From Acanthacorydalis orientalis (Eukaryota > Arthropoda > Insecta > Megaloptera > Corydalidae), in NCBI GenBank assembly GCA_034766995.1, contig CM068313.1, forward strand, positions 20,515,512-20,579,511: 64,000 bases of DNA, in the 5' to 3' direction. The position numbers and the translations under genes are program-made. The first letter of the stretch is position 1. Each line of letters begins with the position of its first letter. This document shows, piece by piece, positions 14,041 through 26,687 of the stretch. The notes beneath the pieces were generated by a model. That model was not told the DNA's origin, did no database searches, and saw nothing but the letters and a program-made list of their open reading frames with translations.

Positions 14041-14339
14041 CCCTTTCACGCCTAGCGCCGGTATATCCGCTATCCATAAAATGATGCATAGTGGCTAACG
14101 CCAGATATATACGGCATTAGTAGACTCAACACTGTCGCCTTGCCACTTGAATGCCACGCACTAAACACATTATTTCATTTTAAGTATATCATGTACCCTT
14201 TTTATTAAGCATAATTAGTACACGAGCATAGGAGAACTCCGAAAATACGAGACATTTTTCATGCGTAAAGTGTGCTAGAATGTCACGACGACCCATTCAT
14301 CGGTAGCGAGCTGACGGTCGATCCACCTTAACGAAAGGG
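14041..14339. mobile_element. Candidate piggyBac-type MITE (299 bp)
   Basis: The ends are CCCTTTC (14041-14047) and GAAAGGG (14333-14339), a 7-bp terminal inverted repeat. They are flanked by TCAA on the left and TTAA on the right (14340-14343), consistent with a TTAA target duplication carrying one mutation. Inside are GCCGGTATATCCGC and GCCAGATATATACGGC, palindromic subterminal motifs. The body is much richer in G+C than its surroundings and has no open reading frame. Confidence 0.55.
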
Positions 14340-14589
14340 TTAAACAAAATATTTTTTTTGAATTAGTAATCTGTGTGTTTTTATAAAATTATCTGAAATC
14401 ATCTTTATTATAAGAAGTTTATAAATTACTTGAAACCATTTTTAGTGTTTTAGAGAATGAATTTTTAATTTATCAATTTTATTTTAATTAAAATCGGAAG
14501 AAAAAGTTTTCGTGTATAGGCATATACATTTTTGTACTTTTATTTACATATACTGTAGTATGTACACATAGAACATACGCTTTTGTACA

Positions 14590-15000
14590 CAAAAAAATGA
14601 GAATACGAAAAGAAATCCGTTATGGTGCAGCTTGAAATTGTTCTGAGTGCGGTATCTCTATTGAGCGTCAATGATAAGTGACAAGATAGATGTGAGAAAA
14701 CATTCGGAATTTACACCGAATTTTCGAGGAGTCTACGTGCAATAAACGAGATAGATATCCATAGAACTTGAGAAAAGCATCCACCATCTCCTCTATAAAT
14801 GCGAAAGGACAGAAACAATCTGACATATTGAAACCATATACATGTCAGAATCACATAAACTTAAAATGAGAATTGGATCAACAGACGAAACATTTGTTGA
14901 AGTTTTGAACTTGACGTACATATTAGTTGTGCGCGTGACTTCAGTGGTATTCGCGAAATTAGTTTGGTTTATTTTTAGAGCTTGAAAATATACAACACTT
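14590..15000 (+). other. G+C-elevated patch with TATA-like box and small open frame
   Basis: CTCTATAAATGCG at 14791-14803 is followed about 40 bp downstream by an ATG frame of 47 codons at 14842-14985 (SESHKLKMRIGSTDETFVEV, then a hydrophobic end). The TATA-like spacing is plausible, but there is no initiator consensus and no recognised product. Confidence 0.15.
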
Positions 15001-15366
15001 GTTTATTTTATATATTATATTCAACGTTATGCTTGACTGGATAGGAAACTTCACTGGGAATCAATTGATTGTTAGTCAATATTTAATGCTTCTGTCGGAA
15101 TTACATTTTCATTTCATTTTAATTCAGTTCTGCTTGTTTGGTTACCTTTGTTAATAAATACAATGTAGAATGTGCTACTCAGATAAAATTAAAAAATAAA
15201 TATTATATGTATTATGGATTTTTATGTAAAACAATATTTTTTTCCAATATTTCGCCCTCTTTCTATATATATATATATCCGATTTTTATTAAAAACTGCA
15301 TATTTTATTCGGGAAAAACATAAATAGTTTGAATTTTATTTGACATAGGCACGTATAAAATTCTTA

Positions 15367-15397
<31 letters not shown>

Positions 15398-15765
15398 TAC
15401 AATGTAAATATTTTATAAAACTATCTGCAGGAAGTTTTTTTTACTGAAATTATCTATAGTTAAATAAACAATCGGATGCAATATTAGTGCTTTAAGAAAT
15501 ATTTATTTAAATTATGTTATTTTACATTTTATTTCATTATTTAAAGTAACATTAATTTTAACATCAGTTAAGACGCACAAAATCAAGTGCAAAAATTCTA
15601 AATAGAGTTGTTTATGTGTGAAATAGAATTAGTATTTGAAACTTAATGAAGATTGTCTTTGCAAAACTACATCATTATGGAAATTTTTAAGATTAAGGAA
15701 AATGTTTTCTCAATTCAAATTTCAGCAATCAATGAAAATACATGTATATATGTATGGTAGATATG

Positions 15766-15796
<31 letters not shown>

Positions 15797-17749
15797 GTGT
15801 GTGTGTATGTGTATAATGTTTTTGTGCCTGAATTTGTGAGTGTATCCATTTTGTAGTAATCTATATGCATTCTTTAAAATTTCATCTCATTTACGAAAAT
15901 CATTTAAGCGTATATACTTGAACAAGACGTTATTCTATTGATTGGTTTTTGTTTGACCGAAAACAGTATCGATTTGTAAGATTACAATCGGAATTTACTG
16001 TGTGACAGAATGTATATTTGGATTGATGCTACATGTAAGATTGTGAAGTACGATTCAATAATTCATCCAGAAAAAGGTGAAGACAAAATCTAAAAATAGA
16101 CAAACGAAATGTGATTCACAGTTTTTCGAAAACCAATTGAGTACACCAAGAACATATTGTATTTACTGTAAATTATTTATTGTGTGAATTTTTTCATTTA
16201 TTTCTTTACGTTTAAATATGAGTTCACCTTTAATGTTATCTGTATAAATAAATATAAATCCTTGATTCTAGATGTTGATTTAATTTTTTCAAATGGTATT
16301 TGAAAAAATGTATTTGAGGACATTTTTTTAATTTATATATTAAAAATGTATTTGAGGACATTTTTTTAATTTATATATTGTGCTATTTATAGTATGAATT
16401 AAGTTAACAGAGTAAAATTAAAGGAAAAATTGAATCGTTAAATATTAAAAATCAATTGAATGGTTACACATTTGTAATCACTTCTGGAAAGTAAAAAAAT
16501 AACTTTATTATCAGGTAATAGTTTTACTTCACTTAATAGCATACATTCTCCCATTTCATATAAGAAATTATTTTTTTAGAATATTTATAGAAAACTAATA
16601 TTTATACAAAAATTGTATACGCATATAAAAATGTCTACGAAATTCCTAATACTATTGTAGGTTTTCATGTAAACGTGTCTACAATTTTATAATATATTAA
16701 AATATCGACATAAATTTAATAATATATTTAAATGAATAATTATACATAACTTCATATTTTTTTCAAAAAAACATCTATGAATACGTGTATAAATGTTCAA
16801 TGATACTAGATATTAATCTCTGTTGTTTTCTAAAAATCTAAGCATTGTCACAATCTGGAGAAATAGTTAAGAAATTTGATTATATATTTATGTATCATAT
16901 ATGTTGTTATTAATTATATAAGTTGTTATAAATATACAGTTTTTTTCTTAAAAAATGTTTTAATTTTAAAGATCTGCTAGTATTTATACAACACAAATAT
17001 CATTAAATAAAAATTATAACTTTTGATGTCCCTTTTGATTCATATTTTAATATATTTTTTCAATAGAATCGCCTGTAAATGCAATAAATTTACATCAATG
17101 TTCTTTTATTGAGAATTCAATATATATTTAATTCTTCTGTTACATCTCATATAAGAATATATACTTATTTTGTAGAAGTGAAGATCATGTCGCTTATCTG
17201 ATAATTGCAAACGTAAAATCAAAAGAATCATTCATTTGAAAAATTTTTTATTAATGCTGAATAATCTTATATATATATATATATAAAATTATTGTTATAC
17301 TGTCAGGAAGATATATTAAAAAATACTTCAGAATTTTTGAACAATGAAATGTTATAGAGAACTAAATATAACATTTTTAATATAAATTTATTCGTATCTA
17401 TGAAAAATATCTACTGAGATATTTAAATTAATCAGTATAAAGTAATATTACAAATATTTTAGTTTATCTATTATTTAAAAAAACAATTTAACTACTCAAT
17501 ATTTATCTTATATACTATAGAAAAAAATATTTTTAAATGTATTATACTTACATATGAGATTATATTGTAATAAAAATGGAAATAATTATGAATTTTTTAT
17601 TTTAAAAATTAATAATTACTGTACATATCTGAAAATATGAGTGTATATATATACATACAAGTACATATACAATAAGGGCATTATTGTTTAATTTGAAATA
17701 AAACAGAATTGGTCCTGAAATTTTAAGGTTGTTTATTGTTATTCATAAT
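15001..17749. other. AT-rich non-coding DNA
   Basis: It holds small TA tracts (15262-15277, 15365-15388, 15765-15800 with TG, 17270-17284) and the 38-bp tandem duplication. No gene recognised. Confidence 0.7.
16304..16379 (+). repeat. Perfect 38-bp tandem duplication
   Basis: Units 16304-16341 and 16342-16379 are identical and begin AAAAATGTATTTGAGGACAT. The absence of differences indicates a recent duplication. Confidence 0.9.
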
Positions 17750-18512
17750 TAAGGAGATGCCGTTCATAAATGAAAAATAATATCGTGTAATTGAATTCCG
17801 CCTGCTTTTTTACAAGTACACATTCTTTTGTTAAAATTATCAGTAACATTCTTACACAACTGGGGTTAAATCTCGCCAATTACCCTTCGAATTTCATCTT
17901 TTAGGTCGGAAATTATTTTAGGATTATTGGCGTATACTTGTATTTTATCATGACCCCACAGAAAGTAGTCCAACGGTGTTAAATATAACCTCATCGCTAA
18001 AGATGTCTTTTTCAGAAAAACTGCGATGTTGTTCCAGTTTTCAATTAATAAATCTTTGACGCAGTGAATGATCCACTAGCTTCAATTTCTGTGTTAGTTA
18101 AACCTTGTAATCCTTCATCAATAAATCCTTATGCATAATACCCCATGTGGACATCTGTGAAAGGCCCAATTGCTATGAACATCGTGGAATAGACATTCTA
18201 GTTCTTCCAATACACTTTCACGAATCAAGTCAATGTTTTCTTTAGAACTGGCATTACGAACATGTGTTGGTGTTTCTTTATTTTTATCCAATCCCATCTC
18301 TTCAAACTTACTCACTAATAGAAGAATTGGACGAGTGTATAAAAATAAATATCGTGTAATTTACGAGTAGTATTTTTTATAGAATGACCATTTATATAAT
18401 ACAATTATATTATTTTAATGTGTTGTTTCGTTTTATACAGAACCATAACTAAAAATGGCAATATCAAAATTAACAAATGTAAAAAAAGTACAGCTGCCAA
18501 TTTGACAGCTGG
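17750..18512 (-). mobile_element. Rosa-like (DD41D) Tc1/mariner remnant with central deletion
   Basis: The minus strand starts at ATG 18444-18446 (VLYKTKQHIKII) and continues with SKFEEMGLDKNKETPTHVRN and ASSKENIDLIRESV. It then jumps to TPLDYFLWGHDKIQVYANNP, DLKDEIRRVIGEI and a C-terminus ending GGIQLHDIIFHL. In this family PLDYFLWG holds the last catalytic Asp. The region with the first two catalytic Asp residues (SDE and QQDG blocks) is absent, and several stops interrupt the rest. The upstream end carries a CAGCTGTCAAATTGGCAGCT partial palindrome. The exact 3' end was not located. Confidence 0.75.
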
Positions 18513-18527
18513 TATATATAGTATAGA

Positions 18528-18562
18528 AGAGTAGTTTATATATACATATATGTATATATGTA

Positions 18563-18601
<39 letters not shown>

Positions 18602-18604
18602 CTT
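18528..18604. repeat. Long inverted repeat with TA/TATG loop
   Basis: AGTAGTTTATATATA on the left faces TATATATAAACTACT on the right across (TATATATG)n/(TA)n, so almost the whole 77 bp can form one hairpin. It follows the rosa-like remnant directly. Confidence 0.75.
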
Positions 18605-18959
18605 TCTCCGTTTCAATATTTAATGACTTTTAAATATTTTAATTAATTTCGTGAAGCTGCACTTGTACACTAATATAATATATTTTTTCTAACTCTGCTG
18701 GTTGATATATTTTTCACACATTTACTATGTAAAAGAATAATAAACTGTGAACAAGATCATCATAAAAAAACCTTGTAAACATTCATGTAAACTTACTATA
18801 TTTTTATAACGATTTCAACAAGTTCTTTTATTCACGCGTATGAAAAAAAATCTTAACGTAAATTTCTTTAGACACGACATCAAGTGACGTCACGCATATT
18901 CGTAAGATTTTCTTTATTCACTGTCAAAGCTCAAACTGACGTCTGCATGCGTAAGAAGG

Positions 18960-19145
18960 AACGTTAATACTTGTCTGGCTACAGTAATACAGGTCGTGGG
19001 GTTGCTGTACTTAATTTGCATATTATCGAGTCTATATAACATCCCTTATGGCGCCACAAGCAAATATGTATATATATATATATATATAAACAGTCGAAAT
19101 AAACCTTGTTGTTACTGAATAGTGTTATTACTTGCAAGTCAAAAG
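18960..19145 (+). mobile_element. Possible solo LTR fragment
   Basis: G+C-rich for the region. It contains TCTATATAAC (TATA box-like), then GGCGCCACAAG, an internal (TA)n, and GTCGAAATAAACCTTGTTG with an AATAAA signal about 80 bp downstream, an arrangement seen in LTRs. No second copy, primer binding site or target duplication was found, so this is weak. Confidence 0.25.
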
Positions 19146-19228
19146 CGAATCTACTGATAAGACCTTAGTATAGCCAAACTATAGTTGCAGTAAAGATTAA
19201 CTTAATTAGTATAAAATTACTCTCTCCT

Positions 19229-19232
19229 TTTT

Positions 19233-19310
<78 letters not shown>
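19229..19310 (+). repeat. Compound (TC)n(TA)n microsatellite
   Basis: A (TC)n tract with a few TTTC interruptions is followed directly by (TA)n. Confidence 0.95.
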
Positions 19311-19314
<4 letters not shown>

Positions 19315-22300
19315 CCTCTGAATTTGTTTTTTTTTCAAAATAATGTATAAATATATACTTTTAACATTTAATCGAATTTACAAATCAATTAATCTACTAC
19401 ATAATCTTGAAATATAGTTGCTTTTTTATTTTTTATATAATAGATGGATAGATTTCTAATTGTAATGTTTTCCAATGTTTTCCTTAATACAAAACAAATT
19501 AGTTAATAATAACATTTACCTCTTGTAATTTTTATATAATAATTATTAAATATGTGAATTTAAAACAATGTGCTATATATTAGAACTAACAAAATTTTAT
19601 GTAGATATGAATAAATAACATTATATATAATCATACACCAGAACAAAAAGTGTTATTAAATAAAAACAATTCAAAAGTAAATAAATAAATTGATGTAGAC
19701 AATGTGTCAAAGTCAATCGAATTGAGAAAGAAATTAGGTCATCTAAAAGACAATAAAAGAGAAAATTGTCGTTAGTAATAAGATTACAGATATTAAAAAT
19801 AAGTATGTGATATAATATATATATGTACGTACACCGGTTGTACCGAAATGCATTAATTGATTTCTACTGAACTGTACACAAATTTAACATAAAATAATTG
19901 TTCAGACGTCAATATTGGTCCGATGATGAATTACACAAATATTGACACTTTTCACCACTGCAATTTTTGCACGCAAATTTGTAAACTGAAATAATTTGAA
20001 GTGTAAGTTACACACCATGAAAATGATTTGCATGCATTGTTACATGTTGACGTGGAGCAAATATCACAGTTCATAAAAAATTGAAATGATTTTATTACAC
20101 GGAAACATGAATAAAAATATTTTTTTGCAATTTGATAAACACTTTAAGTAATAATTAATAAATTTAAATAGAAATTAATAGTGTTCAATATACCATTTAA
20201 AAATTATAAAAATGATGTTTATTTAAGAAAAAGTCAAAATGAATTAATACATCAAAATTAATGAAAATATATGTGATAAATATTAAGAAATTATAAAAAA
20301 TTACTATTTTAGATTATATTTACTATTAGGTATGTAAATTATGAGTTTAAATCTTAATTTAATGTTTATTTTTAAATACTGTCTCTTACTTCAAAAGTTT
20401 TTTTTTTCATTGAAGTGACACAGATATTAATTAACAGTAACTAGATGTAGAAATATTTTTAAAACTTGATATAATAATCAATAATAATTAGATTTTAAAA
20501 ATATTGTCATATACACTTTTAAATACATCTTGTGTATTAATCTGAAAATATCTAATCTTTTTTAAAAAAAGTAACAAATTTGTATTAAAAAATTAAAATT
20601 AATCATATCTTAGAACAAAATTCATAAGAAATATATTTATCAAAAAAAAGTCAAGAAACGTTTGTTTAATAAAAAAAGTTAAAACACTTTAATACTTCAA
20701 ACGAATTTTTTTAATCAATATGTATATGAATTTATTGAAATAATAAAGAGTTTGCGTTAATTAACTATATAATTCATTTAAGTTCGTTAAATTATTAAAT
20801 TATTGACGATAAGTTCTATTTTGGTGGTACTTGAAACGAAATATTTATATATTATTCCTTGTTAAATATTAGTATTTTAAAATTTTCAACGATAAATCAC
20901 CCCAAATGTAATTAATATAGCTCTAATGAATTTTAATTTAAATTTATCAATAAAACTATTTAATATTCAACGCACTTCAAAGTCTTAACGAACCATAATT
21001 CTCTTGCAGCAAATGAAATATTTCTTCCTATATATATATATATATATATATATTTGTAAGTATTTTTTGTTGTACGTTGTCGATATGAAATGTAAATTGG
21101 TCCAAAATTCAATTACAAATATAAAAAAGAACAGGTCAGTGCTTTAATGAAAATCTTCCAGAATGTTGAACAAGTTTAATCTGAATTAAAATTTTGTTTT
21201 TATTCCATTTTATCTGAGTATGGCGTCATTTATTGTAGACATAAAATGAAAAAGAAAAATCTTATCATAAAGCTACATCTGTGATATATTTGTTTAAGTT
21301 TTGCTTTATTTAACAGAATATCATTGTTTTCTTTTAAACTTTGAGTGGTTATATACTAGCTTATTAGAAAAATTTAAAAATATTTAATATTAAAAATATT
21401 TTAATAAAATACATTTAAAATTCAACATTATCCGTATATATAGAATGAGTTTCTAAGAAGTTTTCTCATTTAATATACTTGATTATATATGCATATAAAT
21501 ATTAAAATATCTCTGATTATATTTTTATATGCAAATATATTTTGTAATAATACAATCTTTGATATTTACAGTTAAAAAAAATAAATACAGTTTATCTTAT
21601 TGATAAAATAACGAAAGTTAACCGAGCTCTGTTATAAATGATTCGTTTATTTTATTTCAAGAAAACGAAACAAAACGTCAAAAGGTTTCTTTATAAGATC
21701 ATGAACTACATTATGTATCGTCATAAGATTCCAACATCTTGCACACATCTTACGTTTCCGTAACAACGGTCTATTCATAACGACAAAGACATGTTCCGCA
21801 TTTGCTACAACGCCAAATTCATTAATTCGGTCACAAATTACAGAATTATACTGTTTGCTAGATTTAATTTTATTTATTCCACTACGTTTTTTGTAACGTA
21901 TAATGAAACTTTCTTAATGAGAACACATAACTAAGAAATAAAAAATAAACTAATAATGCAAACTTATCTAATATATAACATAGATAAATTTCACATTTTT
22001 CTTGAAACTTGTATAATTAATTATTTAAAAGTCTGAAAATTAAAATGATGATTAATTAAAGAAAAAAAAATATATTTATATCCATATATTTTTATTTAAG
22101 TCGTTCAAATATCTCTTAATTGAATCAATTTAAAATGCATCAAGTATAAAGATAGTAGGTTATTTTGAATGCTCAATTTGTAAATTATTTTTAATGTTCT
22201 CATACGATATTTTTTTTAACAAAAACATTGATTAAATTAACATAAAATATTATTATTGATTATAAAAGGTATTTTATATTAGTATTAAGTTTAGTTCTCA

Positions 22301-22928
22301 CACTAATACCGTATTTAATGAGAAATAGTAAATGCTACATAAGATTACTGGAAAAATGTTCATTGATAAATTTGTATTATACAAACGATTCATGCAATTC
22401 AAATGATAGATATCTTTGTGCTTATTAATAAGATTATAAGAACACTATTTAAAGGTTAATAACATATTAATGAAAAGGTTTATATAATCATTAGATTTAT
22501 CGATAAGATTCCTGTTATAAAGTGATTTAGATAAAAGAAGCAGGTACTAAAAATATTTTAATCGTATATTTTAAAAAATAAACTGAGTACGGCGCATAAT
22601 CATCAATTTATATTTGTCGAATTAAAATCATAAAAATTAATAAAATAATCTCTACAGAAAACACATCTCCAAAAACCACTTATTGTTTCTTCATTTTCCA
22701 CTCATTAACCTCTCTTTCATCAATAATTCTTAATTAAAATTAGTTAATTACTCCAGAACGAACGGTAGAAAAAATATTTTTTTATCTTTAGTAATTTTAA
22801 ATATATAATTTTCTGGTAGATCAGACATAACTTTCATTTAAAATATTGCGTTTATTAACTTGAATTGACTAATTGACTAACTAAAATTAAAAACAGATTC
22901 TTTTTGTAAAATAAAAACTATTTATACA

Positions 22929-22929
<1 letters not shown>

Positions 22930-22967
<38 letters not shown>

Positions 22968-22991
22968 TTATATATGTATGTATGTATGTAT
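22930..22991. repeat. (TA)n then (TATG)n
   Basis: Pure TA followed by TATGTATGTATGTA. Confidence 0.9.
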
Positions 22992-23291
22992 TTTTATATA
23001 AACATGTGTGTTATTCCTGCCATAATATATGTAGTTTTTATTGAATGCTTTCATTATGTATGAATAACACTAATGATCGATTTATTACTAATTTTATGAT
23101 TATTATGTTTTACACAAATATCATAAAATTATAATTACAATATTCTTGTTTTCAATAGTTTATTAATATGCACTCATTTCATTATGATGTTTGTAAATAA
23201 TCGATCTGTACTTGACACAAATGCATTTGCATAAATTTATTGTCGTAACCTTATCCTTTAATATGTTTGTACTTGTTATCAATTCATTTCA

Positions 23292-23346
<55 letters not shown>
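23292..23346. repeat. (TA)n array
   Basis: About 50 bp of uninterrupted TA. Confidence 0.95.
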
Positions 23347-23350
<4 letters not shown>

Positions 23351-23696
23351 TTTCAACACAATGCTCAAAAACACTTCTTTTATTTCCAAATGTTTATTAT
23401 AATATAAATATGTAAAAAAATGATGTTTGTCATAAATATCTAAAATGTTACATCAACGAATTAAATTTTGGGTTTTAAATTATGTAGTTGTTTGTTTTTA
23501 TATTTGAATAGTTTAATTCGTTTTTTAAAATAAATATGTTAATGGCATGAAAGTGAAGAAATTAAAAGGTTCATATTTCTACGAAAAACTGTATAAGAAA
23601 TATAATTTCCAACAGCGTGGCATATCGAAAATATAATAATATATAATTTAAGGTAATTGTAAAATTACGACTAGAAATATAATGGAATTGATGTTT

Positions 23697-23741
<45 letters not shown>

Positions 23742-25000
23742 TTATAAAGTCGTGGAAGTTTGAACTGTTTCTGTGAATATTCTCTAGCTATAGAGAATTA
23801 TATTTAGTCAAACTGAAGATACAAAAATTAAACGAGTTTTATTTTTGCTTATACACAGTTTTGCTATTTTTTCATTAAAAAATATTTAAACATTTTTACA
23901 TTGTATTTTATGATTATACATATTTATATTTATTTATAAATTGAACACAATCTTAATTATTGAAAAAAATGATTAATTATTATCTGTTTTAAAAAGTGGT
24001 TGGAGAAGTTTTCCTCTTTTTGATTGTAAAACTCTTTTACTTATTTGAAAATAAAACTTTTAGAATTAAGAATTAATGTCAGCATTCATTTAAAGAAATT
24101 GTGCTGATTTTCAAACGTCTTTACCTTTATGATAAAGTTATCCTTAAAATTGAAAGTGATCTTTCTATCTTTTTTGCTACTATAATAATTTCCTTATTTA
24201 TTATAGACTGTACAATTGCTTCTTCGTGAATTTATTTTGAAGCAATTTATACTTATCATATCATAAATATTTCAGCCATTTTCAAATAAATTTCTTAACT
24301 CGCAATTTCAGATTTAAACAAACTGTAATAACTTCGACGAAATAATAAACACAGATTAATACACAAAATATAACAGTAAATAATAGATTATACTTATAAG
24401 ATTAAATCACTACCATTTCAGTTAAGAATGAAAAAGTTAATGTTTGTAATAGGTACGAAAACTAAAAACCAGTTTTATAAAAAACTGATACATTTTATAA
24501 CACACACAATTCAAAGAAAAAATTGACAGAATCGATAATTTTTGTTTTATGAATGACTAAATTAATTAAAATTATTTCAACTAAAAACATTTAGATAACG
24601 AATTCAAATTCCATTTTATGATATAGGATTTTTTTCTTTTTGAGTAAGAAAATTTAAATCAACTATGATATCTTATATTATAAAATAATAGTTTTTATTT
24701 AAATTTAAAGAACTATTATACATAAAAAAATTATATTTAACTTAATTATTTGCATAAATCAATGATATTTAGTTATAAATTTAAATATATAATGTTTAAA
24801 CATCTTTCATTACATTTATTCGTATTTCAGAATCCAGAGAATTGCTTTACTCGGAACCTTAAATTTATGTGTAGCATGTAGTTTTTTCTGTGGTTGTCAG
24901 TAATGATAGATTACTATATCAGTATGTGAACTGGTGAACGAGATGGTGAGTAGATAGATCTCTATTCGCATGGACTAGATTTTAACATGCGTACATTTGT

Positions 25001-25007
<7 letters not shown>

Positions 25008-25049
<42 letters not shown>
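25008..25049. repeat. (TA)n array
   Basis: Uninterrupted TA preceded by ACATACAT. Confidence 0.93.
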
Positions 25050-25051
<2 letters not shown>

Positions 25052-26249
25052 TATAGGTATATGAAAATTGAACAGTGTAAGCGTATAAATTATTTTATGT
25101 GTTGAAATAGAAAATTATAGGGACAATAGAAACATTTTATAATTTTCTTAAAAAAGTAAGTTAATATATCATTTAACTTACAAAAAAGATAAAGACCTTT
25201 TCATCATTTGTTTTCTCTCATTAAATTACAAATATTCCCGTAAAAATTTATTTTCAACTTGAAAGTTATTCAATTAATTCGATGAATATGAAAAAAAAAC
25301 GATTTATTAAATACGTTTCATGTTCAGTGTTATACTTTATTAATATTTATGTTTAAGTTTTATTTATTTATTGATAGATTAGAATAACTTACAGTTAATT
25401 CACTGATATACCATTTTAATGAAGTACAGAAGTTACTTGAAACCTGTTACTAAATAAAAAAATAATATTATGATGATTTAAAAAAATAATATGCTCACAT
25501 TTTCATTGTGGTACATATTGATTGAAATTAAAAATATTAGCACTGCAAAACGAGTCATAAAAATATATTTTATTATCTTGGGGATAAAACTCGAAGAAAA
25601 ATATTTTTTAAAACTTAAATGCGTTTATGAACCTGAAGATAAATTTTACTTTGAATGTTGATTATGTCGTATCTTTTATGATCATTTAAATCTATAAAAG
25701 TATTTTCTACGATTATTTGTCTTCTTGACAGTACTATTAAATTTAACGAACTTTAATTTTTAAGAAAATTGTTTAAAGTAGTAGTAAATTAATTATGACC
25801 TAGAAAAAATTGAACAAAATTCACTGTATAAATTCAAAAATGCTATATTTATAACAATATAAATAGAAAAATATTTATTTTAAATATTTTTTATTTTACA
25901 ATTTAATTAATATATAATTGAATTCTATTAATATTAATTTTTAGTATGTATAATTATTTTCTCTAATGTAATTGATAACTTTTATGTAAAAGTCAGTCAA
26001 TATTATGTTATATTAAGGAAATTCAGAATATTTATCCTTTTCTTCAGCTTGATTTGAAATCCCATAGGAAATAAAAGTTAAAAAGCGTATAATAATATTT
26101 TCAATTCGAGTTTAAATCGCCGCTATGAAAACAATCAATTCTATCCAGCCAAGTACAATTGAAAAGAACGCATTTATATAGTTTCATTCTTGATATAGAA
26201 TCTCTTACAGTTTTTTTAATGTTGTATCGTCATACACTCAAATGTTTCA

Positions 26250-26492
26250 TTGATGTCATCAATAGCGTGTACCCTGAAAGAGTGGATTGTAATTGAGAGC
26301 GCTTCACTTGAACGAACACAGATCTCCTCCGCCGCCCGTCGTAAAATTAGATTGATCAAAATGTACCTCGAATACATTTCAGCGTCCAGATTTCAGTTGT
26401 TCATTGAAAGGCGTTCGCCGTCGACGATCGTTGTCGTTAATTTCAACTGATAATGGATACGCGTTCCTTTTTCAGCTCGCTTCAACTGATTG
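26250..26492 (-). promoter_or_regulatory. Candidate minus-strand promoter in a second CpG-rich patch
   Basis: A G+C-rich patch includes GATCTCCTCCGCCGCCCGTC and GTTCGCCGTCGACGATCG. On the minus strand two copies of ATCAGTTGAA, an initiator-like sequence, lie at 26490 and 26451 (A of TCAGT at 26487 and 26448), followed by CGACAACGATCGTCGACGG. A 66-codon plus-strand open frame across it resembles no known protein. Possible donors (GAGGTACAT, near 26366) are weak. No downstream coding exon was recognised. Confidence 0.35.
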
Positions 26493-26655
26493 AATGAAAT
26501 CGCAATTTCATCAAGTGTTTAGCAACCCTTTTGGCTTAATTTATTCTTCTTTCAATCATTTTTTTTTCTTAGTTAAGTTTAAACATACTTTCTTTCATTT
26601 TGTAATTGGCTTTATGTTTGTTTATGTAAATACAACATTTATTGTTGACTTTTCA

Positions 26656-26687
<32 letters not shown>

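Larger units (their letters stand above)
19311..26249. other. AT-rich non-coding DNA
   Basis: No gene recognised. It contains TA arrays at about 21031-21053, 22930-22991, 23292-23346, 23701-23737 and 25008-25049. A modestly G+C-richer stretch at 21720-21840 and another at 24830-24970 show no readable coding exon. Confidence 0.65.

Noticed and set aside
26250..26450. 66-codon plus-strand frame in the second CpG-rich patch
   Set aside because: No recognisable protein, and initiator-like motifs on the other strand explain the composition better.
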